Positions 63,183 through 64,000 of a stretch of 64,000 nucleotides of DNA are shown here, piece after piece; within the stretch, counting starts at the first letter, position 1, and every line of letters starts with the position of its first letter. The position numbers and the translations under genes were made by a program. This DNA comes from Malurus cyaneus samueli (lineage: Eukaryota > Chordata > Aves > Passeriformes > Maluridae): contig CM019214.1 in assembly GCA_009741485.1 (NCBI GenBank), positions 28,548,746 to 28,612,745 of the forward strand. Reading direction: 5' to 3'. The notes below the pieces were generated by a model. That model saw nothing but the letters and a program-made list of their open reading frames with translations. It ran no database searches and was not told where the DNA came from.

Positions 63183-64000
63183 CAGTTTGCAACTTTTCTT
63201 GTCTGTGTTACTGTCAAAGTAGACACAGAGAAATGCCTATACCTCATGCTAAGGTTAGATGAACTCTCAGCAGAAGAATCAAAATCTAAAATTAAAATGG
63301 TATCATTTTGTGATAATGTTGTAATCTGCCTCTTTGGAAATTTCTGAATCTCTGCTCTATTCACCAGCAAGTTTATGACTTTAATTTATGTAAGGCACCA
63401 TAACAATAGACATCTACAAAATGTAGACATCTGCACCAAAGCTGTTTTGCTTGGCCTTTTCTTTATTGAAAGCCATGTGACCTATGGTAGCTGTCTAATT
63501 CAGGTTTAGCCAAATTACTGATGGGAAGTGTTTATAGCTTTCCATTGACTCTAACAGGGTAAAAGAAGAGGTGGGCTAGTTCACATGTGTGCATTGTACA
63601 TCTTTTGATTTTATTAATTCATAAATAGATTTTAGTTACTTAGTCCACCACAAGTGTCTCTAGGCAGTTCAAGAGATTCCATTAAAACTGCATCTTCACA
63701 CATGGGGCAAACAACAAAGGTAAGGTGGTGAGTGAGTGATATAAAAATTTTCCAGAAACAGGTTCAAGCTCACTTCAGTAAATAGTTTAGGATGGAAATC
63801 AGCCTCAGAACGAAATGAAGAGATTGTTTGTTTGGCATAGCTTTCCCACAGTAAATAATAGATACAAAATTAGCTAGTGAGGGAGGAAGGGAAAAAAAAT
63901 AAATCATTTGCTTTCACTTGCAAAGCCTTTAAAGCACTCAGAACAATATAAATCCTGAGACAGACAGAGACTGTCCTCTACAGATGGGCACTGGGCATCT
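63183..64000. other. Intergenic, no gene seen
   Basis: AT-rich unique sequence running to the window end; nothing recognised. Confidence 0.5.

Noticed and set aside
1..64000. tRNA, rRNA, CRISPR, insertion-sequence or prophage-like features
   Set aside because: None was recognised; the window has vertebrate nuclear character and bacterial feature classes do not apply.

Overview
This is vertebrate nuclear DNA, almost certainly from a bird. It has one intronless transcription-factor gene in a GC-rich island. The rest is gene-free sequence with scattered truncated CR1 LINEs, several ending in the ATTCTATGATTCT-type 3' end typical of sauropsid CR1, plus many homopolymer and microsatellite tracts. 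I see no rRNA, tRNA, CRISPR array or operon structure.

The only protein-coding gene I can support is SOX1 (SoxB1 HMG-box factor) on the minus strand, start codon at 3826 and probable stop at 2703-2705. The N-terminus, the entire HMG box and the C-terminus are recognisable. Downstream of the box the reading frame is broken about ten times by single-base indels. Between breaks the translation still reads as SOX1, which is the signature of unpolished long-read sequence rather than pseudogene decay. The 3' UTR runs towards a poly(A) signal near 1672. The promoter and 5' leader lie at about 3827-4926.

SOX1 sits inside a ~1 kb near-identical inverted repeat (8-1018 against 4927-5941, spacer ~3.9 kb). 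The arms differ mainly by 1-2 base indels, so an assembly fold-back is the leading explanation. A second assembly lesion lies at 51702-54364: two direct copies of 1,331 bp with one substitution noticed, separated by a single N. This looks like two overlapping contig ends, probably two haplotypes, left unmerged.

Region by region: 1-5941 is the SOX1 palindrome. 5942-8310 holds A-rich, GAAA and TGTGTGTCTG tandem repeats. 8311-9770, 13440-14330 and 18220-19560 are CpG-rich blocks upstream of SOX1 that could be promoters of upstream or overlapping lncRNAs (compare SOX1-OT) or regulatory islands. 18840-19800, together with weaker candidates at 15690-16085, 21880-22330, 26400-27400, 31220-31800 and 42400-42830, has the high-complexity, homeodomain/SOX/POU-site-rich look of conserved non-coding enhancers. 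From ~22 kb to 64 kb the window is a gene desert with six CR1 fragments. The likely biology is one developmental gene with a long regulatory desert on its 5' side.
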